DNA of 64,000 nt from Bradyrhizobium sp. CCBAU 51627 (GTDB taxonomy: Bacteria; Pseudomonadota; Alphaproteobacteria; Rhizobiales; Xanthobacteraceae). Both the position numbers and the translations under genes were made by a program. The DNA is taken from assembly GCF_028128765.1 (NCBI RefSeq), contig NZ_LBJG01000088.1, forward strand, positions 62,001-126,000, read 5' to 3'. Below are positions 1 through 7,703 of this stretch, one piece after another; position 1 is the stretch's first letter; each line of letters begins with the position of its first letter. Below the pieces are notes generated by a model. That model had not been told where the DNA came from. It saw only the letters and a program-made list of their open reading frames with translations, and did no database searches.

Positions 1-25
1 CTCGGTATCAGTAGTTTTGCGGGCC

Positions 26-265
26 TTAGGCGCGGCCCTTGATTTCGTAATGACCTGGCACGCATTTGTACCGCTCGAGGCGCCAGTTCGCGTGATAGAT
101 CGGATGCTCGTCCATCCATTTCGCAAGCGGGGCCTGGGCGCCGACCGCGCACGCCATCATGGACATGTCGGGCGTCATATTGCTGTCGGTCACGATTTCC
201 TCGACACAGCCGCCCGAGGCAGCAGCGCCAAGCCGGCAGAGCACGGCAACGACGGTTATGAACAT
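26..265 (-). CDS. Small hypothetical protein, 79 aa
   Basis: I do not recognise a function. The product starts with a short hydrophobic stretch (MFITVVAVLCRLGAAASGGC), which could be a signal peptide or lipoprotein-like leader with a cysteine at residue 20. A compact tail rich in Trp, His and Tyr follows and ends in KGRA. The ATG at 265 was chosen because a good Shine-Dalgarno (GAGGTG) lies about eight bases upstream. An in-frame extension to 406 is possible but has no such signal. The gene stands alone, divergent from the lyase gene at 590. The size, leader and ribosome site make it likely real; the role is unknown. Confidence 0.6.
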   Translation of the reverse strand: MFITVVAVLCRLGAAASGGCVEEIVTDSNMTPDMSMMACAVGAQAPLAKWMDEHPIYHANWRLERYKCVPGHYEIKGRA

Positions 266-589
266 GAAAGTCACCTCATTGGTAGTTTCGACCACGAGGA
301 GGATGCAAGCGGAGTGCCACAGCCTGTGTCCAAAACGACACGCCGGCTGGGCCCGTCCGTCCAGCGTTCCCCATTTGACGATTCGGATTGTAAAAAAATT
401 GCCCATAAACCGAAGCCGGGGAACTACGGGGAACCCACAGAGAAAAAAGCAGAGATGAGCGATTGTGGGGGCAGTGCCGCGTCGGCGGCCCCTTCACAGC
501 AGCGGCCGAGCCGATAGGCTTTGAGGCGTGCGAAATACCCGTCAAAGAGCGGGACCGCGCCAGGATCACAGGAAACGCGAGAGCAGACC
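266..589. other. Intergenic region between divergent genes
   Basis: This 324-base gap separates the small minus-strand gene from the DapA-family gene, so both promoters should lie here. I see an A-rich patch around 391-400 and two GGAAC-like words near 420-430, but no convincing paired promoter boxes. Reading frames that cross the gap are not supported by ribosome sites. Confidence 0.4.
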
Positions 590-1498
590 ATGAAGGCACG
601 ACCGACAGGCGTGATTCCGCCGATGACGACCCCGTTCCGCAAAGACGGCGAGATCGACTACAGGCTCATAGCGCCGCAAGTCGATTGGATGATCGGCGCC
701 GGCGCGCATGGCGTCGCCGCCGGTGGCTCGACCGGCGAAGGCCACACGCTCGACCATGAGGAATATCGCGACCTGATGGCGGCGACGGTGGAGGCAGTGA
801 AGGGGCGCATTCCCGTCATCGCCGGCATCATCGTCGATTCCACGCGCGATGCGATTCGCCGCGGCAAGCTCGTGCGCGACATGGATGTCGCAGCCCTCCA
901 GGTCACCCCGGTGCACTATCTGTTCAAGCCTGATGACGAGGCGATGGTCGCGCATTTCCGCGCCATGGCTGACGAGACCGGGATGCCCATCATCATCTAC
1001 AACGTCGTGCCGTGGTCGTATTTGTCGCCGGCACTGCTGAGGCGGATCATGACGGAAGTGCCGCTGGTCATCGGCGTCAAGCAGAGCGCAGGTGATCTCA
1101 AGCTGTTCGCTGATCTCATGATGATGGCGCCGGACAAGCTGATCTTCAGCGCGGTCGATGCCCTGATGTATCCCTCCTACACGCTGGGGGCCCATGGATC
1201 GATCGCCGCGATCCTGACCGCCGCGCCGCATGCCTCCGTGGCGCTTTGGGATGCAGTGAAGGCGGGCAATCATCCGGCCGCGCTCGATCTGCACAAGAAG
1301 CTGCTGACGCTGTGGAACGCGATCATCGCCGACAATCTGCCGGCCTGTACGCGTTATGCGCAGACGCTCCAGGGCCTGCCCATGACCTATCCGCGCGCGC
1401 CGATGCCGGAGGCATCGAATGCGCAGCAGGCCGCGACCCGCAAGGCGCTGGAGGCGCTCGGCGTGCTGAAGGGCGCGCGGGTCGAAGCGGCCGAATAG
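590..1498 (+). CDS. Dihydrodipicolinate synthase/N-acetylneuraminate lyase family protein
   Basis: This 302-residue TIM-barrel protein belongs to the DapA/NanA class I aldolase family, which forms or splits pyruvate-type C-C bonds through a Schiff base. The GGSTGE substrate-carboxylate loop is near residues 44-49. The catalytic Tyr is Tyr137 (in IIYNVVPWS) and the Schiff-base Lys is Lys164 (in VIGVKQSAG). The start at 590 gives the usual family N-terminus (MKARPTGVIPPMTTPF); a longer frame from 521 lacks family similarity. The gene stands next to a short-chain dehydrogenase rather than lysine genes, so a catabolic role on a sugar acid or similar substrate is more likely than lysine synthesis. 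The substrate cannot be read from sequence. Confidence 0.85.
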   Translation: MKARPTGVIPPMTTPFRKDGEIDYRLIAPQVDWMIGAGAHGVAAGGSTGEGHTLDHEEYRDLMAATVEAVKGRIPVIAGIIVDSTRDAIRRGKLVRDMDVAALQVTPVHYLFKPDDEAMVAHFRAMADETGMPIIIYNVVPWSYLSPALLRRIMTEVPLVIGVKQSAGDLKLFADLMMMAPDKLIFSAVDALMYPSYTLGAHGSIAAILTAAPHASVALWDAVKAGNHPAALDLHKKLLTLWNAIIADNLPACTRYAQTLQGLPMTYPRAPMPEASNAQQAATRKALEALGVLKGARVEAAE

Positions 1499-1644
1499 TC
1501 CGCACGCCGAAATAAACAATGTCGAGACGCAGTGCCGATCCGCTTTTACCTGCGGATGCGGCGCTGCTAGATTTTGCACGTGTCGCGCGCGCGGCGCGCC
1601 AACGATGAAGAAACAGACCGATAAGAGGAAGGGCCGAAAGTCCC

Positions 1645-2616
1645 ATGAAGGATTTTGCTGGAAAGATCGCCGTCATCACCGGTGGTGGCACGGGTATGGG
1701 GCGGGAGCTCGCCCGCCAGCTCGTTGCCGAGGGCTGCAACGTCGCGATGTGCGACGTCTCGGAAGCCGCCATGGCCGAGACCAAGCGGCTGTGCGAGGTC
1801 GAGAAGCTGCCGCAAGGCCTGCGCGTCACGACGCATGTCGCCGACGTCTCGATCGAGGATCATCTCAAGCGTTTTCGCGACGAGCTCGCCGAGCAGCAGA
1901 AGACGGACAAGATCCATCTGCTGTTCAACAACGCCGGCATCGGCGGTGGCGGCAGCCTGTTCACCAACACGCGCGAACAGTGGGAGCGCACGTTCAACAT
2001 CTGCTGGGGCGGCGTCTATCTCGGCGTCCGCACCTTCCTGCCGATGCTGGTCAGGGCAGACGAAGCCCACATCATCAATACCGCCAGCGTCAACGGCTTC
2101 TGGGCTTCGATCGGCATGAACCAGGCGCACACTGCCTACAGCTCGGCGAAGTTCGCCGTGAAGGGCTTTACCGAAGCCCTGATCAACGACCTCCGTCTGC
2201 ATGCGCCGCATGTCAAATGCTCGGTGGTGATGCCCGGCCATATCGGTACCTCGATCGTCTCCAATTCCCGCAAAGTGCAGAGCGCCGACGGATCAGAACG
2301 TCTCAACGCCGACGAGGTCGTGCTGACGCGCAAGCGGATGGTCGCGGCCGGTGTGCCAGATGCTGACAAAATGTCGGACGAGGACATTCAGGCGGCCTTT
2401 GCCGAGCGTGCCCGCAGCTTCCTGGAGGATGCACCGACGACCGCAGCGCAGGCCGCCAACATCATTCTCGATGGGGTGAAAGCGGAGCGCTGGCGTATCC
2501 TGGTCGGCGAGGATGCCAGGCGCCTCGATGAGCGCGTAAGGGCCAAGCCCGAACAGGCCTACGACCGCGCCTTCTACGAAAGCTTTGCCCAGGAGGTTGG
2601 CTGGAAACTTGGCTGA
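1645..2616 (+). CDS. Short-chain dehydrogenase/reductase (SDR)
   Basis: This 323-residue NAD(P)-dependent oxidoreductase has the classical SDR layout. The cofactor motif TGGGTGMG is at residues 12-19, NNAG at 95-98, the catalytic Ser is about 148 (NTASVNG), and the YxxxK pair is Tyr165/Lys169. It has an extra C-terminal segment of roughly 60 residues beyond the core fold, compatible with the longer SDRs seen in lipid or xenobiotic metabolism. The ATG at 1645 begins right at the Rossmann strand. It lies 146 bases after the DapA-family gene on the same strand and may be cotranscribed. The substrate is unknown. Confidence 0.9.
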   Translation: MKDFAGKIAVITGGGTGMGRELARQLVAEGCNVAMCDVSEAAMAETKRLCEVEKLPQGLRVTTHVADVSIEDHLKRFRDELAEQQKTDKIHLLFNNAGIGGGGSLFTNTREQWERTFNICWGGVYLGVRTFLPMLVRADEAHIINTASVNGFWASIGMNQAHTAYSSAKFAVKGFTEALINDLRLHAPHVKCSVVMPGHIGTSIVSNSRKVQSADGSERLNADEVVLTRKRMVAAGVPDADKMSDEDIQAAFAERARSFLEDAPTTAAQAANIILDGVKAERWRILVGEDARRLDERVRAKPEQAYDRAFYESFAQEVGWKLG

Positions 2617-2887
2617 GCCGTCAACGATCGCGCGCCTAAATGGGTATGATGATCGTCATTGCAAGGGGTGCGCGCGCAGTTTTGCTCATGTTGTCTGCTT
2701 ATCTGCGCGCCGCCTCTTGCGTATCGTTACCTTCTTGTGACGAAACGGAATGTCATGCATGCGGCGGTATTCCCGCGTTCAAGCGATGGTGATCTCAAAC
2801 ATGCCTCATTTGAAGCAAGCCAGCTTGGTTGGAGAACTGAAATAGTTTAGTCAACAAGGGGTAACGCCAAGATCGAGCGTAGCTCCG

Positions 2888-4003
2888 ATGATACCCGCAT
2901 GCCTCTCCGACGATTTCATCCTTTGCTCGGAGAGAGAGGACATCTCCGCTGAATTCACGCGGTTGCTCACCGCGGCTCAGGAGGGCGGCGCCACCATCGC
3001 GGAATGTCTGATGATCGCGCGGCAACTGAAGCGCGGCGACGAGCAGTCCTGGCATCGCGAGTGGAAGAAGCTGGCGCAGGCCAACCGGCATCGTGCCGAG
3101 GCGGCATTCGCGGAAGGGCACCTGGTGACCGCGCGGCGCAACTGGCTGCGCGCGATGAACTACTACGGTGCTGCCGCGATGCCGCTCGATCCGTCCGACG
3201 AGCGCCGCTGGGTTGCGGTGCTTGCGATGCAGGAATGCGCCCGCCGTTACCTCTCGGCGCGCACGCCGGCCGGCGAGGTCGTGACCATCCCCTGGCTCGA
3301 AGGACATGCGTTACAGGGCTATTTCCTGCCTGCGCCATCGGCGAACGGACGGTCGCCGACCGTGATCTGCATCGGCGAGCCAGGACATCGCAAAGAGGAG
3401 TTCTTGGTCAAGCTCGCGCCGCATGCGCGTGAGCGCGGCTTTGCCATGCTGGCGCTCGATCTGCTCGGCGAAAAGCGCGACGACTACGCCGACATGCTGT
3501 TGCGGCGTCGCGATCTCGAGAGCTCGATCGGTAGCGCGATGGACTATCTGGAGCTGCGCAGCGACGTCGATTTCGATCGCGTGGCGATCGTGGCGGACGG
3601 GTGGGGCTCTTCGTTCGTGGCGCGTGCCGTGTTGCAGGAGCCGCGCCTGGCCGCGGCAGTATGCGACGGCGGCCTGTGGGACCTGCACGAGCGGTCGTTC
3701 TTTGCCAGCCGTTTTGCGATGAGCGATCTCAGCATCGTCCCGGTGCCGCATGCGCCGCTGATGGCCTCCAGTGCCGAATGTCCGGTGCTGATCACCATCG
3801 GCGAGGATGGCTGGCTCAAGGCCGACCACGCGCAGCAGATCGTGCAGACGTCCCGGCTCGGCAGCTCGGACATTGTGTTGAAGGTGTTCACTGCCGAGGA
3901 GACCGGCGCGGCACAGGCCCACGCCGACAATCCGAGCCTTGCCAACGAGTACATTTTCGACTGGCTCGAATCGCGACTCGGCGCCGCCGGCCGGCGGACC
4001 TGA
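2888..4003 (+). CDS. Alpha/beta-hydrolase-like protein (FrsA/pseudooxynicotine hydrolase type) lacking the nucleophile Ser
   Basis: This 371-residue protein has a helical N-terminal half (about residues 1-130) and a C-terminal alpha/beta-hydrolase core, the layout of the 2,6-dihydropseudooxynicotine hydrolase/FrsA group. The acid loop (TIGEDGWLKADH) and a candidate His (AHADNPSLANEYIFDWL) are present. The nucleophile elbow, normally GxSxG, reads A-D-G-W-G, with Gly238 where Ser should be. Either the protein is not a classical serine hydrolase or it has become non-catalytic. The start at 2888 lacks a strong ribosome site. A MarR gene lies downstream on the opposite strand, and a 10-base motif shared by both upstream regions hints at common control. 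Confidence 0.7.
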   Translation: MIPACLSDDFILCSEREDISAEFTRLLTAAQEGGATIAECLMIARQLKRGDEQSWHREWKKLAQANRHRAEAAFAEGHLVTARRNWLRAMNYYGAAAMPLDPSDERRWVAVLAMQECARRYLSARTPAGEVVTIPWLEGHALQGYFLPAPSANGRSPTVICIGEPGHRKEEFLVKLAPHARERGFAMLALDLLGEKRDDYADMLLRRRDLESSIGSAMDYLELRSDVDFDRVAIVADGWGSSFVARAVLQEPRLAAAVCDGGLWDLHERSFFASRFAMSDLSIVPVPHAPLMASSAECPVLITIGEDGWLKADHAQQIVQTSRLGSSDIVLKVFTAEETGAAQAHADNPSLANEYIFDWLESRLGAAGRRT

Positions 4004-4008
4004 GCGCG

Positions 4009-4026
4009 GTCTCCCGGCCGGGAGAC
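4009..4026. terminator. Perfect 18-base palindrome between convergent genes
   Basis: GTCTCCC followed by GGCCGGGAGAC forms a perfect GC-rich palindrome in the short gap between the convergent hydrolase-like and MarR genes. It could fold as a hairpin in both transcripts. There is no T run, so it is at best a weak or Rho-assisted bidirectional terminator. Confidence 0.4.
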
Positions 4027-4037
4027 GGATTCGCGTC

Positions 4038-4595
4038 TCAGAAGTCGAGGGAGATGCGGACGCAGGCCTTTTCGAGTCGGTTCTTCAGCGTCGCGAGCTT
4101 GGCAGTGAACTCCGTCAGCTCGTTCTCGTCGAACTCCTGGAAGACGAATTCGCGAATCGTCTTGTACTGCTCGTTGAGGCTTGCGATGTGCTTTTGCGTC
4201 TTCTCGACCAGCGACAGCCGCACCACGCGCGCGTCGGTCGGCGAGGGGCGGCGGCGCAGCAAGCCCTTCTTCTCGAGCAGCTTGGACTGGGTGGTGACGA
4301 ACGATGGATCGACGTGGAGGAGCTTCGAGACGACGTTGACGGGCACGCCGTCGTCCTTGTCGAGATCGGAGATCGCCATCAGGATCAGCCATTGCGGTCC
4401 ACTGATGCCGAGGGTTCTGGCCCAGAACTGACGCAGCTCCTCCAGATACATGTTGATCGACGATATCTCCCAGGTGAAACGCCTGATGATATCGAGATTG
4501 CCGACGGAGCGGAGGCGCGCCCCTTCTTTCCTCGTCGCTGACACAGCGTCACTCCCGCAAGCTGATTTCTTTGGGCCGGTGTTCGCGGCGGCCAT
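4038..4595 (-). CDS. MarR family transcriptional regulator
   Basis: This 185-residue protein has a winged helix-turn-helix domain around residues 55-130 (GPQWLILMAISDL, VPVNVVSKLLHVDPSFVTTQSKLLEKKGLLRRR, then the DARVVRLSL wing) flanked by dimerisation helices. MarR proteins are dimeric repressors that usually release DNA when they bind small phenolic or CoA-linked ligands. The ATG at 4595 was preferred over an in-frame TTG at 4622. The gene is divergent from the porin gene across about 350 bases that contain an imperfect AT-rich palindrome, so it may regulate itself and the porin. The ligand is unknown. Confidence 0.85.
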   Translation of the reverse strand: MAAANTGPKKSACGSDAVSATRKEGARLRSVGNLDIIRRFTWEISSINMYLEELRQFWARTLGISGPQWLILMAISDLDKDDGVPVNVVSKLLHVDPSFVTTQSKLLEKKGLLRRRPSPTDARVVRLSLVEKTQKHIASLNEQYKTIREFVFQEFDENELTEFTAKLATLKNRLEKACVRISLDF

Positions 4596-4949
4596 AGTCC
4601 ACGCAAGTCTGCCCTGACGCAAGTGCAGAGCAGGATTATTTTGTCACGAGAATTACAAACATGAGCGGATCAGGATTCGCGCGAGTGCGGGGTGTTGCGC
4701 CGCAGACACAGGGTTAGCGAAACCACAAAGCTGATCTAATAAACTATTTTGATTAATGGAACGACGCAGTCATAGTGATCGTGACGGTGGGGGTTCTCGA
4801 TCGTCCCGTTGCAGGTTGGTTCGCTCACGTCCCTCGCCTCGAATGCGGGTGTGTCCGGAGGCGCGAAGCGGCCGAGCGGATTTGATTAGACGGGGATCTG
4901 GGGGGCCTCACGGTCCGGTCTCCGCAAATGAGCAACTTGGAGGTATTAA
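4596..4949. other. Divergent regulatory region between MarR gene and porin
   Basis: This 354-base gap should hold both promoters and a porin leader. The only clear structure is the AT-rich imperfect palindrome at 4737-4755. The porin ribosome site (TTGGAGG, about 4938-4944) is strong and lies about six bases before its ATG. A 65-codon frame across 4756-4953 overlaps the porin start and is probably not a gene. Confidence 0.5.
4737..4755. promoter_or_regulatory. Candidate MarR operator (AT-rich imperfect palindrome)
   Basis: TAATAAA and TTGATTA arms, with one mismatch, surround a five-base centre. This site sits upstream of the MarR gene (4595, minus strand) and about 195 bases before the porin gene. 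It contains TAAACTATTT, whose exact complement (AAATAGTTTA) also occurs at 2840-2849, 39 bases before the hydrolase-like gene. A shared operator is an inference from these two copies only. Confidence 0.35.
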
Positions 4950-6476
4950 ATGAAAGTAGTGAAGAGCCTTTTGCTCGGCACTGCGGCGGGTCTGATCGTC
5001 GTCGGCGGAGCTCAGGCGGCTGATCTTCCGGTCAAGGCCAAGGCGGTCGAATACGTGAAGGTCTGCTCGCTCTACGGCGCCGGCTACTACTACATTCCGG
5101 GCAGCGACACCTGCATCAAGCTGGGCGGCTATCTGCGTGCGGAAGTCGCGCTCAATGCAGGCGGCAACTACAGTGGCCAGTACAACGGCGTGTCCGCGGC
5201 GAACAACCGCTTGACCAACTACTATTCAATGCGTGCTCGTGAAGATCTCAACATCGACACGCGAACCGCGACCGAATACGGCGTGGTCCGCACCTATTTC
5301 GATGCGGTCTTCACCTGGACGACGGGTAACTACAGCAGCACCGGCGCCGGCGCAACCGGCTATGACGTGATCGGCGGCGGCAGCACGGCGAGCGCTCCGG
5401 GCAACGCCAGCGGCGGCAACATCTCCGGCGGCGCCCTCGGCGTCTACTACGCCTTCATCCAGTTCGCCGGCTTCACCCTCGGTAAGGCGGTGTCGCAGTT
5501 CGACGCGCCCTGGATCAACTATCCCGGCAACAACTTCGACCAGCTGGTCGGCGGTAGCGGTACCACGAACGGCGCTCCGCAGGTGACCTACACCGCCGAT
5601 TTCGGCCAGGGCGTGTCGGGGACGATCTCGGTCCAGGACCAGACGCAGAACTTCCAGACCAACCTCTGGAACACGGCCGGCATGTCCACTACAGGCGTGC
5701 TCGGCGGCGCCTATGGCTCCAGTGATTTCGGCGGTACGCGCGCGCCCGACATCGTCGGCAACATCCGCGTCGATCAGGCCTGGGGTATGTTCCAGGCGTC
5801 GGTCGCGGCGCATGACAACCATGTCGCCTATTACGGCGCGACCGAAGCAACGGGGCACCCCGAAGACAAGTGGGGTTGGGCGGTCCAGCTCGCTCTGTCG
5901 ATCAAGAACATCCCGACCGGTGCCGGCGACGTGATCAACGTGTCGGGCGTCTATACCGATGGTGCGAGCCGCTACAACTTCCAGGAGCTGGCCGCGACCA
6001 GCTACTCGATGTTCGGCAGCTCGAACGCGGCCTATCAGAGCATCGGCTTCGCCGGCGTGTCTGACGCGGTGTTCGCGCCGGGCGGCAGCCTCGAGCTGAC
6101 CAAGACCTACGGCTTCCGTGGTGCCTACACCCACAACTGGAACCCGTACTGGAACTCGGCGCTCTACGGTGCGTGGGCGGCTGTGAACTATGGCGGCACG
6201 GCCAAGGGCCTGATCTGCGGCAGCGCTGCATTCGCCACCCTGACCGGCACCTGCAACCCGGACTTCAACATCGGACAGGTCGGCGTTATCACCCGCTGGA
6301 CGCCGGTCAAGAACCTGACCTTCTCGGCTGACTTCACCTACAGCCATCTCGACCAGAAGTACTCGGGCACGATCACGACGCCGGCGCTGGCGTCGGTTGC
6401 CAAGCCCGCGGCCACCTACGAGCTGAAGGACCAGGACACCTACAGCATGCTGCTGCGCGCCCAGCGCAACTGGTAA
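4950..6476 (+). CDS. Outer-membrane porin (alphaproteobacterial Omp2b-like family)
   Basis: This 508-residue protein starts with a clear signal peptide (MKVVKSLLLGTAAGLIVVGGAQA, cleavage expected after AQA), then the mature start ADLPVKAKAVEYVKVC and the CSLYGAGYYYIPGSDTCIKLGGYLRAE segment typical of Bradyrhizobium/Brucella porins. The rest is rich in Gly, Asn, Tyr and alternating beta strands and ends in an aromatic residue (QRNW), as outer-membrane barrels do. It would form general diffusion channels. A strong ribosome site precedes the ATG and a strong intrinsic terminator follows, so it is probably a highly expressed single-gene transcript. Specificity is unknown. Confidence 0.95.
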   Translation: MKVVKSLLLGTAAGLIVVGGAQAADLPVKAKAVEYVKVCSLYGAGYYYIPGSDTCIKLGGYLRAEVALNAGGNYSGQYNGVSAANNRLTNYYSMRAREDLNIDTRTATEYGVVRTYFDAVFTWTTGNYSSTGAGATGYDVIGGGSTASAPGNASGGNISGGALGVYYAFIQFAGFTLGKAVSQFDAPWINYPGNNFDQLVGGSGTTNGAPQVTYTADFGQGVSGTISVQDQTQNFQTNLWNTAGMSTTGVLGGAYGSSDFGGTRAPDIVGNIRVDQAWGMFQASVAAHDNHVAYYGATEATGHPEDKWGWAVQLALSIKNIPTGAGDVINVSGVYTDGASRYNFQELAATSYSMFGSSNAAYQSIGFAGVSDAVFAPGGSLELTKTYGFRGAYTHNWNPYWNSALYGAWAAVNYGGTAKGLICGSAAFATLTGTCNPDFNIGQVGVITRWTPVKNLTFSADFTYSHLDQKYSGTITTPALASVAKPAATYELKDQDTYSMLLRAQRNW

Positions 6477-6501
6477 GCTCGGGTTTTCCGACGATGGGAC
6501 C

Positions 6502-6531
6502 AAGCCCCGGCGGGACACCGCCGGGGCTTTT
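6502..6531 (+). terminator. Rho-independent terminator of the porin gene
   Basis: A GC-rich stem (AGCCCCGGCGG paired with CCGCCGGGGCT) around a short loop is followed directly by TTTTGT, 26 bases after the porin stop codon. Confidence 0.9.
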
Positions 6532-6632
6532 GTCTTGACGAGACGCTGATGTCGGAAACCAGAAAATCGCCTGCGCGAGTGACGAAGACGAGCCATGCGA
6601 TTCAATCGCGGGCAAACTTATTTACTTACCTG

Positions 6633-6644
6633 AGTTGATCAACT
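6633..6644. promoter_or_regulatory. Perfect 12-base palindrome overlapping a candidate promoter
   Basis: AGTTGATCAACT is a perfect palindrome of the kind bound by dimeric MarR/TetR-type repressors. It falls between a possible -35 box (TTTACT, about 6621-6626) and a possible -10 box (TATATG, about 6644-6649) with 17 bases between them. That is the usual place for a repressor site. It lies upstream of the hairpin pair at 6675-6734. Confidence 0.45.
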
Positions 6645-6655
6645 ATATGGCTGTC

Positions 6656-6734
6656 AGCCGGTTTCGAAAGTCACGGCTCTTAGCTTCACGCTAAGCCTCC
6701 AAGAACCTCCGGTAGTGCCCTGCCGGAGGTTTTT
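6656..6734 (+). ncRNA. Candidate small RNA with its own terminator
   Basis: Between the porin terminator and the convergent gcrA-like gene there is a self-contained plus-strand unit. It has promoter-like boxes over a palindrome (6621-6649), a hairpin with GGCtCTTAGC and GCTAAGCC arms at 6675-6697, and a second hairpin (AACCTCCGG paired with CCGGAGGTT) ending in five T residues at 6704-6734. The T run is on the plus-strand side, so the second hairpin is a better terminator for a plus transcript than for gcrA. No open reading frame of note lies inside. CCTCC words just before and inside the terminator could pair with Shine-Dalgarno sequences. The start site is inferred. Confidence 0.4.
6704..6734 (+). 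terminator. Rho-independent terminator, plus strand (bidirectional stem)
   Basis: The stem AACCTCCGG/CCGGAGGTT with a ten-base loop is followed by a T run on the plus strand. The complementary direction could also help end the gcrA-like transcript, whose stop codon is 12 bases away, but its T tract is interrupted. Confidence 0.75.
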
Positions 6735-6745
6735 CGTTGCGGGTG

Positions 6746-7234
6746 TCAGGTGAGGTTCAGGCGCGCGCGCGAGTTCGGCCGGTAGGCGAGGCGGCTGTGG
6801 CCGGTGCAATAGGGCTGGCCATCATGCGCGGCGTTGCCGCAGAAGCAGAAATCCTCGGCCCCCGGCGTCGAAATCGGCCAGCGACAGCTGTATTCGCCGA
6901 GCTCCATCAGGGAGCAGCGATTGGCCTCGTCGATCGGCCCGGTGGCTGCAGGTGCGTCGGCTTCGCGATAGATCGTGGCGAGCATTTCGAATTGCAGCCG
7001 GGGCACGGCTTTCGGAGCGCGCGCGGTGCTCGTCCGGGCCGGAGTCCTGTCCTGGAGCCTGCGCTCGTCGACCGTCCGGCCGCGCGTCAGGTTCAATCGC
7101 GACAGCTTGCCGATCACGGCATTGCGGCTGACGCCGATGTCCGCGGCGATCTCGCGGCAGGATAGGCCGGCCTCGAAATGCCGCTTCAACAGTTCGATTC
7201 GTTCAACGGTCCAGGTTGGTGAGAGAACAGGCAT
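6746..7234 (-). CDS. GcrA family cell-cycle regulator
   Basis: This 162-residue protein shows the GcrA pattern. The N-terminal helix-turn-helix (WTVERIELLKRHFEAGLSCREIAADIGVSRNAVIGKLSRLNL, residues about 7-49) is followed by a variable linker and the conserved cysteine-rich C-terminal module (CSLMELGEYSCRWPI, then DFCFCG and PYCTGH). In Caulobacter, GcrA binds sigma-70 RNA polymerase and activates genes with methylated GANTC promoters. Bradyrhizobium genomes usually hold more than one GcrA-like gene, so this may be a paralogue. The start at 7234 fits the family better than an in-frame ATG at 7258. Loss or retention of the cell-cycle role cannot be judged here. Confidence 0.85.
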   Translation of the reverse strand: MPVLSPTWTVERIELLKRHFEAGLSCREIAADIGVSRNAVIGKLSRLNLTRGRTVDERRLQDRTPARTSTARAPKAVPRLQFEMLATIYREADAPAATGPIDEANRCSLMELGEYSCRWPISTPGAEDFCFCGNAAHDGQPYCTGHSRLAYRPNSRARLNLT

Positions 7235-7306
7235 TGTAACGGTCCCAGGTTGCGACATCTGGCCATCAGTCGGCCGAGATCCGTCCGCTTCGCGCCCGAC
7301 GCGCGC

Positions 7307-7504
7307 TCACGTCCTGCCATTGTCGCGGATCGACAAGAGCCCGTCCTTGATGGCGAGACGGATGCCTTCCTCGATCAATGTCCGTGCGACGCCGGGAACG
7401 CTGGTGCCGTGGGTGCCCTGTCTCACCAATTTCTCCAGATAGGTGATGGTCGAGAGCGCCAGGGTTACGGGAATGCGGTCAGTCTCGGCTTTTTCGGTGG
7501 CCAT
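7307..7504 (-). CDS. Small ribbon-helix-helix-like protein, 65 aa
   Basis: The product reads as a short beta strand (DRIPVTLALS) followed by two helices (TYLEKLVRQG and PGVARTLIEEGIRLAIKDG). This resembles CopG/Arc-type DNA-binding proteins, but no exact family is recognised. It lies 48 bases before the longest gcrA-like start on the same strand and may share its transcript. A weak AGAGG ribosome site lies upstream of the ATG. It is not accompanied by an obvious toxin gene. Confidence 0.6.
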   Translation of the reverse strand: MATEKAETDRIPVTLALSTITYLEKLVRQGTHGTSVPGVARTLIEEGIRLAIKDGLLSIRDNGRT

Positions 7505-7703
7505 GGCCGAACGCTAGCCTCTTACTCGGGTACATAAAAGTAACGATTAAGACTCTATTTAGGTTCAGGGGGACAAGTCAAATCCGGGCTGAGGTGGTGG
7601 TGCAGCGCCTTGGAATCGCTGAGGAAAAGTACGCGCTTGGGCGCGCCGCACGGAATCCCGGGCGGCGGTGTGCCGTCAGCAGGTCAGAAAATGTGGGCCG
7701 GGC

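Noticed and set aside
566..1579. A 337-codon open frame opposite the DapA-family gene
   Set aside because: It is antisense to a gene with intact catalytic residues and shows no domain.
2659..2850. A 63-codon frame in the gap before the hydrolase-like gene
   Set aside because: It has no ribosome site and no conserved look; the gap is better explained as promoter sequence.
4756..4953. A 65-codon frame just before the porin gene
   Set aside because: It overlaps the porin start and its ribosome site and is rich in Arg/Ser/Gly noise; more likely part of the porin leader.
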